DNA from: Phoronis ovalis
Lineage: Eukaryota; Phoronida; Phoronidae
Length of the DNA: 23,103 bases
Direction of reading: 5' to 3'
NCBI GenBank assembly: GCA_028565635.1
Contig: JAOXYB010080832.1
Coordinates: 1-23,103, forward strand
Position numbers and translations under genes: made by a program. The notes under the pieces were generated by a model. It was not told the DNA's origin. It made no database searches and saw only the letters and a list, made by a program, of their open reading frames with translations. Positions 1 to 10,165 of this stretch are shown here, piece by piece. The stretch's first letter is position 1; every line of letters starts with the position of its first letter.

Positions 1-1807
1 CTGCAAAGGTATCGCTGATTTTTGAATATTTTGAAGATCAAACGTGCGGGTGTTTTGTAAAATAGTGCATAGTTTCATCAAAGCAATTTCGAAATTAAAT
101 TAATTTCAAGTCACTGATGCATTTAAGGTATGTCAGGCTAGGGTTTCAATATTTTGAAAACATGTACGTGGGACATTAATTTCCTATCTATTCATTTGGG
201 TGGATAATAGAACCTATCCTTGGATGTCACGATATAGATCCAATTATAGAACTAAACTGTTGAGGTGACTCAATATGTTTATGATTATATTGCACCAATA
301 ACTTTTGGCGGAAAATAACTACCAGTTTTTTGATAATATGCATAACACATTGTTATTAGTCTTGCAACCAGTTTTTCTTTTTATGTGAAGTAATGTTATG
401 TTACTTTCTTATATTAGGAATGATATACTTGTTAACGATTTTACTTGTATATACATTGTATGTTGCTGTTTCTGTGTGATTAATGTTATGTACTGTGTTA
501 CTTTGTAACCCTTCTTTTTATAGCTGTGAATTGCAAGAATTCCTTTACGGTTTTGGTATTTATGAGGATAAATATGCATAACAATTATGTGAACATACTG
601 CATGGCAATTATATAGCCCAACACGCTGCAGCCGTATGAAAGTCATACGTGTACGTATATATATTAAGCCATTGTCACAAGTAGTGATTTGGATAACTGT
701 TACCTAATACAAATATCAAAAATCACCGTAATGGCATTCTTTCGCTAGCTATATAGTTAAAGTTCTTGTTACTGACACCGCGTTACTTGACAGGGCTTTA
801 TGAGAATAAACTGGAATTGAATTGTTAACCTTGCGTTATCGGTTATCCAACTGAAGACCATTTTAATCCCAGTGTTAAGCAAGATGTGCTGTGAATGTTT
901 AAATGAATGGAATGCTGGCATAAAATTAAAAATGCTTTACGAAATGAAGCACCTAGGATTTGTTTTGATTCAATACTGTATAATTTAACTTATAATAATC
1001 TGTGATTTTGATTTTTGCAAAAAAAATTATTATTAATTTAAATGTTTTTATTTCCCATCATTAGTCGGATGATCCGTCTCAAATTGAAGTATTTCCTCAT
1101 ATATGCCAGAAATAACTATACAAACTTGAAACCACACACATCACGACACAAACCTAACTACAGCAATAAATGTCCTGTCATACGTCATAAAGAATGTTGT
1201 TGTGATGAACGGTCCATCGCTTGTTTTCGATGATACAAAAATAATGCGGTTTATTAGGAACCAGGAGTAAGTATTCCATGTAGGAGTAGGTGTTCCATGT
1301 ACCTTAATTCCTTGTCCCGAATTCACTTCATTTTTTAAGACTAACAACGTGTCTTTCGGAGAGGGTCGTGATTACGAGCTGTGTGCATGGAAGGCATGTG
1401 AAGTGTGAGAACGAAAATCGTAGTCCGAAACTAAAGAAGTGAAGTGTGGTGAAGAAGTATGGTACATGTACGTACACTTTACATGTAAATACATGTTACA
1501 TGTATGTCAAATCAAACACAATATCTATATTCTGACTACATGAGGTTGATATCAAAACAAAATATGTCGAGGGCATTAATAAAATATACAATGAAAATTC
1601 TGGCCAAAAAAGGCCTCTAGAGAATAATTAATTTAAATTTTGTAGACATTCAATTTGTAATAAGGAGAAAAGAAATACGCATCACATTCTATTCGAATCT
1701 AATCCTTTGCTCCAAATGCTACACTTTATTTTCCTATCAAAACGTGTAACATTTCTAGCCTTAAACTCAAAAACGGAATGAGGATTTTAAATTTTTTAAT
1801 TTGAATA
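1..1807. other. AT-rich intergenic stretch, no gene seen
   Basis: I find no convincing exon here: open frames are short, low in complexity and lack splice context. Two small structures stand out. A 19-bp unit with the core GGAGTA..TTCCATGTA is repeated twice in tandem at 1263-1300. A cluster of overlapping ACATGT palindromes lies around 1460-1507. The right end leads into the block conserved upstream of both peptide genes. Distal regulatory sequence for copy A could lie here but cannot be shown. Confidence 0.6.
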
Positions 1808-1915
1808 TTCCATGGACCAGATTTGTAACTCTTAGCTACGTCACAAAAAATCCATAAAGGTGTAAATGAAATTACCAAAATTATTCTTAACTTTATTTGT
1901 CGGCTTGCAAGCAAG
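1808..1915 (+). promoter_or_regulatory. Conserved upstream block and probable untranslated exon 1 of copy A
   Basis: This block aligns with 9696-9802 upstream of copy B with preserved spacing of about 105 bp from a CATGG motif to the exon end. Shared pieces are CATGG.CC near 1811, CTTAGCTA at 1831-1838 and CGGCTTGCAAGCAAG ending at 1915. Copy A continues GTGTGT after that point, a plausible 5' splice donor. The first coding exon begins just after a pyrimidine-rich acceptor (AG at 2428-2429) only five bases before the ATG, so a spliced, untranslated first exon is needed. I infer that this block contains the core promoter and exon 1, with an intron of about 514 bp. No clear TATA box is conserved between the copies. 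Confidence 0.5.
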
Positions 1916-2305
1916 GTGTGTTTTAATTTGTTACTATCATATGAAACTTAAAAGTAAAACTTAAAAGCAAGTTTATGTAAAATCAACTGATGACGCAAAG
2001 TAGTATTTCGTTACTTAAATTCATTTGTGATAGCTATCTGTAACTATCCTGCTTTATGTAACGATTATGAAGCGGAGTTTCCAAACAAACTGTTCTAACA
2101 AACGTGATCATTATGATATTTATGTTAATATATTTTTAAGTTTACGTCACATAATAATCAGAGACCACTTGCTGCTTTTTACATGTAGACTACTAATGCA
2201 CGGGCATATTAACGAAATTTTATTTGCGCAATTTTTAAAATGTACCTTATACGATAATGTTCCGCTTTTATCAGTGTGATATAACTGCTGCGTTAACTTT
2301 CACAC

Positions 2306-2392
2306 ATACCTGTACTTTAACTGCAGTATTTGGTATACCTGTACTTTAACTGCAGTATTTGGTATACCTGTACTTTAACTGCAATATTTGGT
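2306..2392. repeat. Three tandem copies of a 29-bp repeat in intron 1 of copy A
   Basis: Units lie at 2306-2334, 2335-2363 and 2364-2392. Each begins ATACCTGTACTTTAACTGCA and ends TTTGGT. Units 1 and 2 are identical and unit 3 carries one G-to-A change. The array stops 36 bp before the splice acceptor of the signal-peptide exon. I did not see it upstream of copy B. The near-identity of units suggests recent slippage, and length may vary between individuals. Confidence 0.9.
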
Positions 2393-2434
2393 ATATCAGT
2401 TTAATTATTGGTGCGGAGATATTTTTCAGATAAG

Positions 2435-5400
2435 ATGAAGTTAACGTACATCCTCCTATTGCTGGTAGTGGTAGCCCTTCTGGTAAATGATGGAGATGCA
2501 TGGCGCAGACGTCGACGTCGACGTGGATGGGGAAGGATACGTATTCGACGCTTTCGTATACCACGTATTCGGCTTCCACGTATTCGTATTCCACGTATTC
2601 GTCTTCCACGTATTCGTCTTCCACGTATTCGACTTCCTAGAATTCGTCTACCTCGCCTGGGGTAAGGGCAAACATTTAAATTTACGTTTGTAATGTAGAT
2701 ATCCACACCGTCGGCTCTTACTGCAACTTTCAGTAATGTGTAAACCCAGATTTGCAATAAGGTGTATGTAACTGTGTGTTTACGAGATACGGGTAAATCA
2801 GTATACCTGTTTTCGGGTTGGAACCACTGCAAAGTTACTTTATTGCTTCCTTTCACATATCCCTTCGCGCTGAGGGAATACAACTACAAAACTGACTGAT
2901 TTATAAATATAGATGTAACCGGTTGTGCGAGTTAATGTATAGATATATTATATTACAAGTTTAAGAGAGCCAATACATACAAAAACCAGGCTAGATTTGC
3001 AAAAGCAGTTCCTCATAAACCAAACCAAACAGATGTAAGTTAAGATTCTAAAGTTATGCGCAGAATCGCCACTGCTGACGAAATTCTGAACAAAATTAAC
3101 TAGGGCAATAAAGATTTGTCACAATGATATTTAGTTTATTGAAAATATTTCAGAGGTTTGTGCAAAAACGTGGGGTGTGGATTACTTTGCAAAAAGGTGC
3201 CATCTTGGGTCAAGAATTGCTGTACTACTGCCTGTCCTTACATCTGTTCTAAAATACCTATAGTTGGAAAACGAGGATTTAACGAGCAGGTAATTAAGAT
3301 ACTCATGCGAAGGGTTGAATATGTTTAGAAATACAGCAAGAAGTAACTATAAACATATTAACGGGGGCGATCCTGTTTTTGTGTAAATAATTGGCGATAT
3401 TTGCAGATACATATCATCGTCTATGGGGAACTAAAGACAAAAAGTGAAACCGAACTACAGAACAAAAAATGAAGCTTTACGAACAGATTGTTTTGTGAAG
3501 GGGGTTCAAGTTATTAGTCGTCGTTTGAATATTAGTTTATGATTGCAGTTGCCTAACTTTGATACTTTGTGATTGCAGTTGCCTAACTTTGATACTTTAT
3601 TTTGAAATTGAATTACTCGTTTTCGTACATTTCAGATCGAGAACATGAGGAATCTTCAAGCAATGCCTTCTGACTTCAGTGTTTACGATAATAACAACGA
3701 CCAGAAGATTTCCAGGGAAGAGTTTGCTAACGCGTTACGGTCTTCTATTCTTCATTCAAGAGAAGCCTTTGATCACGGCGATGGAAATAGTAAGTTTGTA
3801 CTGAAATAAGAACTATCTCAATGCTTTAGTTGATTTGTGAAAACTTATCTTGGTTGAAACATGTTTCTGTTTTTGAAACTATTCTCCATCACTGTGTTTT
3901 GTCTATACAATTTATGGCAAATATTTTTTTGGTTTTGCGCCTGTAAAACTTAAAAAACAATTCCAGGCGGACAGAGATTTTATTTGCGTCATTGCAAAGT
4001 ACAAACTTGTTTTTTTTCCCATAAGAATGACGAAACTAATTAATAAATAATACATGCTGCTGATGATTTATTTATAAAAAGTGGTGTAAACTATATTGTT
4101 AAATTTTCTAAAAAAATCTGATATTTATCTTTGCACAATTAATTACACGAAATTAATTATTGGTGTATTTATTTCTAAGAATAGGAAATTTTACAAGTTT
4201 ATTTACTACAGAATTGTTTTTGGCAAAAGTATTTTATTGATTGCGCGAAGTATTGTTGACACTACGTGTTAATTTTAGTTTTTTTAATGCCAACATCTTA
4301 TACTTTTTGGTTGAAACGAATAAAATCTTGAGGCATATGCGCTCTTTTAATATCCCAAATTTGAATTCAGTTCTATTTCCCATTGGAATACTGTTCATGG
4401 ATTTGCAAGACTGCAGCAGCGTATCAGAGGTCGGAAGCCCATATCAAACAGAGATAACATGTATTGCTCTATTTTATACGAAAGAACTTTATAATGGAGA
4501 TAGATGGGATTTCCAACGATGTGTTGTTTATGCCGCTTAATATATTGAATTGCCAATTTTTGCAGATGACGAATATATGGATATGGATGAATTTGACCAC
4601 GCCCCTTTTTACCGTGACGAGAGCGATCTAGAAGCTTTGAGGGCTAGAGCTCTTTCGGATGATGACATTGACGGTATGTAAGGAACGCTGCGGAGCATAT
4701 GAGCGATGCGAACAAATAAGCAGTAATCTGATTTCTAACTTTCTTTTGAAGCGTTCAGAAGTTTACACATGTACTTTAATTAATCTCAGCAGCTTCTTTC
4801 CCAGGTAACTTAGCTTCTTGAGGGCATGATATCTAATAGTGCATAGCTCACATAACAATGTATGCTATTTATAAACACTTTAATTTTATTTCGTATATAT
4901 TTATCATTTTGAATTCAATAAGACACTTGAGCCATAACAATTCATAGCAGCAACGATAACCTAGTATGTGGTCACGCTCTCCCACGCATTATTATTGCAA
5001 TGTCATTATACATTAAATTATTTATATATTTATCTACACCTATGAGCAGAAAACAATCATTAAGCCCTTGACATTTCAGTCAATGTATGCAGTTATATAA
5101 AGATTCTGATACTTCATACATTTTTTTTAATTCCATATATTTATAGTTATTATCACCCATTTTTAACGTAATAACTTAATACAATCATAAGTTAAAGTTT
5201 CACCAAAAATGGGACAGGTGTTAGTCTAATGTGTAATTAAGTACACAACAAACACTATTAGTTGAACCTTTACAAACATTGCAAAGAAAGATTACATAAA
5301 TAAAATTTAAGATAAAAAAATGACTGTCTATAATGACTTATGATACCATTAATTTGTCTTGTAATACACTTTGATAGTACTATACAACAGACATCACCAG

Positions 5401-6752
5401 AGGTCGACAGGTTCGATGCACAGCACATGTAGCTGATTTTTTAAAATAACTGCACAATTGCGTCTAAAACATGTTTAACAAATAAAGCGAGTTACAATTG
5501 CTCGACTATGCATATGTCTGCAAAGTATAATAATTTGGATAACGACGAGTACAGACTATTTGCAAGCTCTTGGTAGAGCCTCGTCCTAAACGGCATTTCT
5601 ATAAAAGAGTACTAGTTACCTTAAAATTATGTTCATATACCTTTCAATTACATAATAATAGGTTAATTCATTTTTTATAGACGATGACGATCTCAATGAT
5701 GATGATGATGATGATGATGATGAAGCACTTAAACGAATACTGGAAGGTAGGTATATTTATTGTTATAAAATAAAGTTGTCTTGTCTTAGAATACCTTCCT
5801 TCTGGCATAAAACTGTATATCTAAATTTTATTTTTTATAAAATCGAATATAATTTACTTTAGCAAAAACGCAACATGCCATCCTTTGCGTCAGATACGGC
5901 TTCACCACTGCCCAGCGGTTCGTCACAGGCATTCAATTGTTAAGCGATAATCGGACCAAGTAGCAGTTATGTTTGAAAGTCTTTCAGGCCCTGAAATACT
6001 AGTAGTAGATTCCTACAGTAGTTTACGAGTTACTCAATGATCAAGCAATTTCATATGTGCATTAATTGCTTACCAACTATATATTTGCTGTATTGTAGAT
6101 GATGACCTTGACCTTGACGATAATGATATGTCCAACGATGAACTTGAAAGAGCTTTGGAAGACATAGGTATGCGTAACGCATGAACGAACATGAAATATA
6201 ATCCAACAAAAACCAAATATCTAATTTCCGTAACAGTTATGTTTGAAAGTCTTTCAGACCCTGAACTATTAGCAGCAGATTCCTAGGCACCGGTTAATCA
6301 CAATGATCAAGTCATTTCATTTGTGCATTAATTGCTCATCAACAATGTATTTGCTGATTGTAGATGATGACCTTGATGATAGTGATATGTCTAAGAAAAT
6401 GCTTTCAAGACATGGGTACGCGTAACATATGAACGAATACGAACTGTAATCCTGTGATCTTCTAGAAAATGCTTCTGATAATGTATAATTTATTTTTTCG
6501 AATAATTTCGGAAATAACATATAATTTTCTAAAATTTTGTTCAGCATGAAAACGAGGCCGCTGCTACTGAAACTTTTTTTAAGCAAATAGTCGGTAACTA
6601 GTCCTGACAACCCCCCACTCTTTATAGTATCACTCATGATATGCAGTAGGTTACAAGCAGTCCATAACGTTCTTCCAGCCATTTCTGTATAGTATCATTG
6701 CTGTGTGCTTGTAGATAATAACGACGATGACGAAGATGAGGATAAGAAGTGA
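2435..6752 (+). CDS. Copy A: secreted Arg-rich/Cys-rich amidated peptide precursor with EF-hand and poly-Asp propeptide
   Basis: Seven coding exons are assembled by splice site and phase: 2430-2661 (ATG at 2435), 3154-3289, 3636-3789, 4566-4673, 5681-5746, 6099-6167 and 6715-6752 (TGA). Together they give 265 aa. Residues 1-22 are a hydrophobic signal peptide (MKLTY..., likely cut after GDA). Residues 23-33 are Trp/Arg/Gly; 34-73 are eight pentads, mostly RIRLP. Cysteines lie at 79, 84, 88, 98, 99, 103 and 107. Gly-Lys-Arg at 114-116 is a classic amidation plus dibasic cleavage site, so the predicted mature peptide is about 23-113, with roughly 25 Arg, 5 Lys and no Asp or Glu. EF-hand loops are at 139-150 and 170-181. 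The rest is an Asp-rich tail ending DEDKK. Role (inferred): a membrane-active or antimicrobial secreted peptide with an acidic, calcium-binding pro-region. Internal Arg pairs could also be cleaved. The family is not recognised. Arasin- and penaeidin-like precursors share the Arg/Pro plus Cys idea but not this Cys pattern or tail. Confidence 0.88.
2534..2653 (+). repeat. Coding 15-bp minisatellite encoding eight Arg-rich pentads (copy A)
   Basis: Eight 15-bp units encode RIRIR, RFRIP, RIRLP, RIRIP, then four RIRLP. The commonest unit is close to CGTATTCGTCTTCCA. Several middle units differ at one or two bases, which fits unit gain and loss by slippage or unequal exchange. The register is preserved because 15 is a multiple of 3. 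Copy B has nine units of different composition. The repeat also opens long antisense frames, which are shadows. Confidence 0.92.
3541..3599. repeat. Two tandem copies of a 30-bp repeat in intron 3 of copy A
   Basis: The unit starts GATTGCAGTTGCCTAACTTT and continues GATACTTTGT. It occurs at 3541-3570 and again from 3571, with the last base or two changed. It ends about 35 bp before the splice acceptor of the EF-hand exon. Each unit contains an internal TTGCAG that looks like a weak acceptor. I did not find the array in copy B. Confidence 0.9.
5964..6430 (+). repeat. Tandem segmental duplication of an exon and its upstream intron in copy A
   Basis: The segment from about 5964 to 6190 (intron end, exon 7 and the start of the next intron) is repeated at about 6234-6430. 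Matching landmarks are CAGTTATGTTTGAAAGTCTT at 5964 and 6234, AGATTCCTA, TGTGCATTAATTGCT just before the acceptor, GATGATGACCTTGA at the exon start, and GCGTAAC..ATGAACGAA after the donor. The first unit carries the working exon (6099-6167). The second carries a damaged one (6364-6415). Copy B does not have the duplication, so it probably arose in copy A after the genes split. Confidence 0.88.
6364..6415 (+). pseudogene. Decayed duplicate of acidic exon 7, frame-disrupting if spliced in
   Basis: The acceptor (TGTAG, 6359-6363) and donor (GTACGC at 6416) look usable, and the first residues read DDDLDDSDMS like exon 7. However, the exon is 52 nt, while the functional neighbour is 69 nt. All other internal tail exons preserve phase 1 to phase 1; this one leaves phase 2. 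Spliced to the last exon it would read Gly and then stop, ending the protein in SKKMLSRHG and losing the acidic DEDKK tail. Either it is skipped as a pseudo-exon or it makes a shorter isoform. Transcript data would decide. Confidence 0.65.
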
Positions 6753-6938
6753 AAAGCGCAAAACCGAATTCGATAAACACAGTCGATGTATCGTGGTCAT
6801 GAAAGCCGGATAAAGCAATATCTCTACCAAAAGGATTGTTTACAAGCTTCATAGTTTTGGCACAATTCTAATTTTTATTTTTATACCGTAGAATATGCAA
6901 AGTACCCATTTCACATTTATGTACATTTCAATTAGAGT

Positions 6939-6944
6939 AATAAA
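6939..6944 (+). terminator. Poly(A) signal of copy A
   Basis: AATAAA lies 187 bp after the TGA stop, within an otherwise gene-free, AT-rich 3' region. It is the first perfect match after the stop that I see, so it is the likely end of the copy A transcript. Confidence 0.6.
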
Positions 6945-9695
6945 TAGCAGTCTTCTAATGTTTCTAGCAACAGTTTTGTTTATCTATTCGGTTGTCTCAT
7001 TTGTATAATATGACATAAATTTAGCTGTCTCGTTCTGTGAATCTGTTGACTGTATGTATGTTTTTTAAATCACTAAAACGTCATAGCGCCTTAAGAACAT
7101 CGTGTTGTAGAGAGGATATTTGTATAAAAGTGCCTCCCTCTTTACTGTAAGAAACTACTTCTGTATTTGGATTTGTTTGATGTAGAGTTGTTCTTCTTAC
7201 CGAATGATTGGCAACTACTGGAGCTGTGTATACAATCTCTTCCAAATATATAGCTGGCTGAAATGTACACACCGTTGCTTTGTTACATGCGTAGTGTTAC
7301 CTTTATTTACCTTACTTATATATAACTATTCTTGAATATAAAATAGTAAGACTTAGATCATGAAATTGTATATCATGATCTGCTTTTATTTCTCCCAGAA
7401 ATGGACCCCTCATATAGATTACAGTTGGTAAATAAAAAATGTTACTGTCTTAGTTAAACGCTAGGAGAATATTAATGTCTGGTTTAAACGCTAGGAACCG
7501 CCACTGAGAAGGCATTTAACGTACACATGCGCAGCGGATACGGAACGTACAACTTTGACAGTAAATGACAGCGTAAGTGATCCACCGGACACGGCTGCAC
7601 CATCGATAGAGGTGCGCGCCTAAACGTATTGTTTTGGTCAGAAAACTCCTTTCGTTAATAGTATATAGAAGATTCTTTTTGTTAATTAATATCATAACCC
7701 CTCTATTACTTTTTTATATAGATACAAATATTACTTTTTTACTAATCTTTAAAAGTATTTATCAAATATCAAATTTTTAACCCCTACTGTTATTCTAGCA
7801 CTTAATTCGATTACATAAATTTAAGGACACTCCAGCGGTTTAACAAAGCTCTAAAAGAAAAAAGCAAACTAATTTTTAAAATCAAATCACATTTCCATGA
7901 ATTTTCTACAAATATTTCAGAGACTATATGACTTTATTTACTTTATATGTTCAGCAACAAACTGTGAAGTATCCGGGAGTTTCCAACCACGGAACACAAA
8001 ATAATTAATAAGGTGAGAATTCGATCCCCGAACCATGGTGCGGCACATATATACATATACAGTCACATTGAAAGAGTCACCGGGCCATGTCCCTATTATA
8101 AAGACACTTCTGTGTCGAAAGGAGACCTAAATAATAGCCACCGGAAAATTGGACGCAGCGGCTGTGTCATACAAAGTACAATGATATAACATCAGGCCTA
8201 CCTAACCGGCATAGACTCAAACCGTCAATCCGCACTCGCGCCCCTGTTTCCTACCATTCGAACTCCTTTTCCGGCTTTCGCATCGAAATTCCTGCTATTC
8301 GATCCGTAAACTCGCACAAGTAGCCAGGAACTCGTACAGATTTCCGGAGATCCAGACCTATTGTTCGACAAGTGTTCGAGTCTCTGGAAATCTGTACCAG
8401 TTCCTAGCAACATGTGCGGGTCTACGGAAGCGACGGTAGAAGTAACAAGAATTTTGGTGAGAAACTCGGAAAAAGGGTTCGATTGGTAGGAAACAGGTGC
8501 GCGAGTGCAGATTGACGGTTAGAGTCTACGCTGGTTATAATTAGATAGGCCTGAACATGGTATAAAAGAAAGTATTCGATTCTGCGCGATTTTTGAGATG
8601 AATAGTGTCTGTTGGGGGCTATTTTTAACTGTACTAGATAAAGTTTAATAAACTTTATTTAAGAGAGTTTTTTTATATTTCTGAGTGTTTTGCAAACCAG
8701 GATTGGTGCATTTAAGGAATGTCACAATTTAAAAACAAAACTATATACATTTTTTCTTGTCACGATTTATCCATTTGGTAGTAATCAAAAGTACAAAAAT
8801 AACCCATTTTTCAATATATTTTTGAAAGAGAATTATTAAAGTGACATAAATTTATGAAATTTATGTATGCCCTCATCTAGGTCTTGTCGGACAAGACAAT
8901 AGACCTGAAACCATACTATGACGACACACAAATATTATCAAGGGTAAAACGTTTTTTTGGCATAATGTATGAAAACGGTAATTGTTTATTTAGCTAATGG
9001 GCTATTTATGCCAAAAAGGTGGCACTGCTTTCTAAGCGTAACGTCGTGCGACGGAATGTCTTCAATATATCACGACTTATAATTACGTATTGAAATTGTG
9101 GCGATATCATGTGATATGTTGTAAAACGCAAAGAAATGAATTAAAACTTCAAACTGCCGGTGCACGCGTGGCAAATGATCGTGTATGTCTACATTATCTT
9201 AACAGGCCCCAAACTTACATTTAATTCTGCCCAAAATAGATATTAGTAGGAAAAAAAGTATAATACAGAACGTAAAAATTGAAGTATTTCTATAATGCCC
9301 TTGACAGCAATAAAATGTAAAGTTCTGGATTTTGTTATAAACGTTATTGTTTTCTCTCTGGCAAACTGCCCATATCACGTATTAGTAAAAACCATATCAA
9401 TACGGGCAGTATGCGCCAGCTGAACCGCACTAGAAGTAAGAATTCCAGATGAATTTCAGAATCAGTATAGCCTGACTATGTACAAAATATGAAATGAAAT
9501 AATATGAGTTCATTTACTTTGCACAGGTAGACTTCATAGACTGACGTAGAGGCTCGTATAGAACACGACGTTTCACTGCAATATCTTTTTCTTATTCAAA
9601 AGCATCACAGATGCTTGATAAAGCGCTTACTCTTAAAAGTTAACGCCACGGATTTTATAACTCAAACAAATCAATGTGGATTTAAGATTGGATTT
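6945..9695. other. Intergenic region between the two tandem copies
   Basis: No gene is supported. The notable content is a 13-bp direct repeat (TTAAACGCTAGGA) near 7455 and 7482, a large foldback element at 8185-8564, and a less AT-rich patch around 7960-8150 that looks like worn repeat DNA. That patch includes AATTCGATCCCC near 8018, a weak resemblance to a Pol III B box. Open frames in this stretch are short or lie inside the palindrome. Confidence 0.6.
8185..8564. mobile_element. About 380-bp foldback (palindromic) MITE-like element
   Basis: The left half matches the reverse complement of the right half almost from end to end. Paired landmarks are AGGCCTA (8194-8200) with TAGGCCT; AGACTCAAACCGTCAATC with GATTGACGGTTAGAGTCT; CACTCGCGC with GCGCGAGTG; CTGTTTCCTACCA with TGGTAGGAAACAG; and near the centre CAGATTTCC with GGAAATCTG. 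The midpoint is near 8374 with a loop of only about 30 nt or less. No transposase frame is present, so it is non-autonomous. A target-site duplication is not obvious. Its better GC content sets it apart from the flanks. Confidence 0.85.
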
Positions 9696-9802
9696 TTCAT
9701 GGGCCGAAATTTATAGCCCTTAGCTATGCCGCATCAATTAATAAAACAACTTAGTAAAACATTTCATGACTTTATTTACCGGCTTGCAAGCAAGTAATTA
9801 AG
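9696..9802 (+). promoter_or_regulatory. Conserved upstream block and probable untranslated exon 1 of copy B
   Basis: This is the counterpart of 1808-1915: CATGGGCC near 9699, CTTAGCTA at 9719-9726 and CGGCTTGCAAGCAAG ending at 9794 keep the same order and spacing. Two donors are possible. GTAATT at 9794 falls where copy A splices. AAG|GTACGT at 9803 is the stronger consensus. The coding exon starts after the acceptor at 10159-10160, giving an intron of roughly 360 bp. TTTATAG at 9710 may be a TATA-like element but is not preserved in copy A. Confidence 0.5.
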
Positions 9803-10165
9803 GTACGTTTTTTATTTGTAAAGGTAACATTGATAGTCGGATACTATAGACTCACTTTGTTATAATTGTTCAAGAAGCATAATATGATCGTGCATTAAAA
9901 GCACATGATATTTATAACAGTTATATAAAAGACATTGAAATTCTCGAAAAATTGTTCTGTAGATTTTGTTGTCGGATTTTCTATACTAAGCATTTTCTTT
10001 ATCATACTGTTGAAAACAGTACAATTTTTTGGTAGATATAATTGTATTTACTATGAAATTGGGTTTTAGCTTTCACCGGTACCTAGCATATTTCTTTTTC
10101 AAATATTTCCAATCTTTATAATTATTTTCAGCATATCATTTGTCGCTGTTTTTTTTTCAGGTAAA

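Noticed and set aside
2408-2434. Upstream in-frame start extending copy A by nine residues
   Set aside because: It would begin at TTG and cross the splice acceptor at 2428-2429. Copy B has its ATG at the position matching 2435.
2346-2883. Long minus-strand frames reading repeated EDEYVE or RGRRIRG motifs opposite the copy A Arg array (similar at 10099-10347)
   Set aside because: They are shadows of the 15-bp coding repeat: any frame of a multiple-of-3 repeat stays open if one unit lacks a stop. They have no signal peptide or splice context, and copy B gives a different shadow.
5698-5721. Simple (GAT)n microsatellite as a non-coding repeat
   Set aside because: It is a repeat, but it lies inside coding exon 6 and encodes the Asp run, so it is described as part of copy A.
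2435-6752. Assignment of the peptide to penaeidins, arasins/hyastatin, big defensins, mytilins or myticins
   Set aside because: Arg/Pro plus Cys organisation is similar for some, but the cysteine spacing, GKR site and EF-hand/Asp tail do not fit any family I know.
7960-8150. tRNA-derived SINE suggested by AATTCGATCCCC near 8018
   Set aside because: The B-box match is weak, and no A box or tRNA-like fold was found at the right distance.
8225-8413. Minus-strand frame of 62 aa
   Set aside because: It lies inside the foldback palindrome and has no independent coding evidence.
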